This document shows positions 6,166 to 6,941 of a DNA stretch of 6,941 nucleotides, piece by piece (position 1 is the first letter of the stretch; each line of letters begins with the position of its first letter). The translations under genes were made by a program, and so were the position numbers. A model generated the notes under the pieces. It had not been told where the DNA came from. It saw nothing but the letters and a program-made list of their open reading frames with translations, and made no database searches. This DNA is from JAAFIP01 sp043728315 (lineage in GTDB: Bacteria; Pseudomonadota; Gammaproteobacteria; Burkholderiales; Burkholderiaceae_C): the NCBI GenBank assembly GCA_043728315.1, contig JAYTMT010000315.1:1-6941 (forward strand), written 5' to 3'.

Positions 6166-6334
6166 AATTGGGCCTTATCTGAGGCTGAATTTGTATTAAA
6201 ACCCCAGCGTCAGCATAGCCCAAGCAGCGTTTTGGCCATCACGCCGCATGCCCCCGCCACACGGCGCACGTTGTATGCCGCCAAAAATATGTGAATAAAG
6301 TCACACAAATTCTGATTAATACCAATTCCCACTG

Positions 6335-6375
6335 AAAAAAAGAATAAAAAAAGCGCCGAAAACCACGGTTTTCGG
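6335..6375 (-). terminator. Rho-independent terminator-like hairpin, minus strand
   Basis: Perfect 9-bp arms CCGAAAACC (6356-6364) and GGTTTTCGG (6367-6375) flank two bases; in RNA this would be 8 pairs with a four-base loop. On the minus strand the hairpin is followed by CGC, then seven T (6352-6346), and a second run of seven T (6341-6335). There is no T-run on the plus side, so it reads as a minus-strand terminator. No minus-strand gene ends just upstream of it: the nearest, a partial gene, ends at 6851, about 475 bp away. It may block antisense transcription or belong to a lost gene. Confidence 0.7.
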
Positions 6376-6400
6376 TGGTGCAAAATACATCCGAACAATT

Positions 6401-6442
6401 TATAGTGTCACATTTACACTTCAAACAGTTAGTAAATTTACT
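6401..6442 (+). promoter_or_regulatory. Candidate promoter/operator zone before the small lipoprotein-like gene
   Basis: TATAGT at 6401-6406 is a good -10-like hexamer, though without a strong -35. AGTGT (6404-6408) and ACACT (6416-6420) form a short inverted repeat over it. AGTAAATTTACT (6431-6442) is a perfect 12-bp palindrome about 70 bp before the ATG at 6510. Position and symmetry suggest a regulator site; the promoter itself is weakly supported. Confidence 0.3.
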
Positions 6443-6509
6443 GCCGTTTACCAGTCACTACTAATCGTTTCAAAATCCCGTCCACCCGTAAACCCAAAGG
6501 AAGACAACC

Positions 6510-6848
6510 ATGACCAATCACCCTCCCCGCGCTGCGGCGCATACTCTGGCCGCTGGCGGACCACAGGTTTGGCTGGGCTGGCTTTGGCGGCTGCTGCTGA
6601 TTGGGATTGTGCTGGGGGTAATGGGCGGGTGCTCTCGACTGACCTACTCTGGAGACTCAACCCAAACGCCCACGGCCGCAGCTGACGGACAGGTGAAAAT
6701 GAATGCTTACCGCTTCTCTAACAGAGATGCATACACCAGTTATATCGTGCTTCGCAATCAAGCCGAGCCCACCAAGTTGATAGCTTACAAAGCGTCGATT
6801 GCAACACCTTCTATTGACAGTTTGATTTCAACTTCAATTATCAACTGA
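6510..6848 (+). CDS. Small lipoprotein-like or membrane-anchored protein, function unknown
   Basis: 112 residues. AAAGGAAG at 6496-6503 lies 6-8 bases before the ATG, a good ribosome site that supports the start. An n-region of about 20 residues is followed by a hydrophobic segment, WLGWLWRLLLIGIVLGVMGG (21-40), then Cys41 and SRLTYSGDS. MGGC resembles a lipobox, though Met at -3 is uncommon, so it is either a lipoprotein or a single-pass inner-membrane protein facing the periplasm. The mature part (about 42-112) is polar and I recognise no domain in it. The last 20 or so codons are AT-richer than the rest, ending ATPSIDSLISTSIIN, so the original C-terminus may have been replaced. It is convergent with the partial gene at the right edge, and nothing nearby suggests a role. 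Confidence 0.55.
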   Translation: MTNHPPRAAAHTLAAGGPQVWLGWLWRLLLIGIVLGVMGGCSRLTYSGDSTQTPTAAADGQVKMNAYRFSNRDAYTSYIVLRNQAEPTKLIAYKASIATPSIDSLISTSIIN

Positions 6849-6850
6849 TG

Positions 6851-6940
6851 TTACGCAGCCCGCAGCGCCTGAAGCTCTGCAAACGCGATTTGCTGGGCTT
6901 TCATAAACATTTTGGCGCGCAGCGCAAAGTGATTCAGATG
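6851..6940 (-). CDS. C-terminal tail of an unrecognised gene, cut by right edge
   Basis: The minus strand is open from the edge to a TAA at 6853-6851, giving 29 residues ending QQIAFAELQALRAA, preceded by HLNHFALRAKMFMKA. The composition (Ala/Leu/Gln-rich, amphipathic, GC-rich third positions) looks like the coding style of the window's other genes and like an alpha-helical C-terminus. The tail is too short to assign a family. Its stop lies 2 bases from the stop of the convergent small gene, and no terminator is visible between them. Confidence 0.4.
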   Translation of the reverse strand, partial: HLNHFALRAKMFMKAQQIAFAELQALRAA

Positions 6941-6941
6941 C

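Larger units (their letters stand above)
6090..6509. other. 420-bp region without a convincing gene
   Basis: AT-rich DNA between the PIN remnant and the small lipoprotein-like gene. It holds repeat copy 3 (6121-6165), a minus-strand terminator-like hairpin (6335-6375), a candidate promoter zone with symmetry elements (6401-6442) and the ribosome site at 6496-6503. The minus strand has a short open stretch, FIHIFLAAYNVRRVAGACG (about 6299-6243), that may be a decayed transposase tail, but it is too short to call. No tRNA or other RNA gene was recognised. Confidence 0.6.

Noticed and set aside
6448..6660. Minus-strand open frame of 70 codons that could explain the nearby terminator
   Set aside because: It needs a TTG start without a ribosome site, is antisense to a better-supported gene, and shows no recognisable motif.

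Overview
The window looks like chromosomal DNA of a betaproteobacterium, most probably Burkholderiales and likely Comamonadaceae. The grounds are GC-rich coding DNA with AT-rich gaps, and the protein style of the dehalogenase, LysR, UvrC and PgsA genes. There is also a dispersed AT-rich intergenic repeat of a kind I associate from memory with Comamonadaceae genomes. The genus cannot be fixed from this sequence alone.

Left part (1-2528). An alpha/beta-hydrolase of the haloacetate dehalogenase type runs off the left edge on the minus strand. It is divergent from a LysR-type regulator, and the 89-bp AT-rich gap between them holds direct and inverted repeats. The regulator converges on a 10-TM EamA/DMT transporter gene, and a dispersed repeat lies between the two stop codons.

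Centre (1590-5786). Four minus-strand genes follow each other: uvrC (nucleotide excision repair nuclease), a Pro/Ala-rich lipoprotein with a TonB-C-like end, pgsA (phosphatidylglycerophosphate synthase) and the EamA transporter. Spacings are 83, 38 and 8 bp, so they may be co-transcribed. Two of the genes contain in-frame minisatellites: 12-bp units (Gly-Val-Gly-Ser) in the transporter and 15-bp units (DKPxx) in UvrC. The lipoprotein's signal peptide is partly built from a copy of the dispersed repeat.

Right part (5787-6941). A 5'-truncated PIN-domain (VapC/FitB-like) toxin pseudogene abuts the uvrC start. It is followed by about 420 bp without a convincing gene, containing a third diverged copy of the repeat, a strong minus-strand terminator-like hairpin and a perfect 12-bp palindrome. 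A short plus-strand gene for an orphan lipoprotein-like protein follows, and the last 91 bases hold the C-terminal tail of a minus-strand gene.

I found no new multi-gene defence, mobile or biosynthetic system. The best leads are the repeat-derived protein segments (UvrC insert, EamA linker, repeat inside a signal peptide), the dehalogenase/LysR pair, and the rearranged debris right of uvrC.
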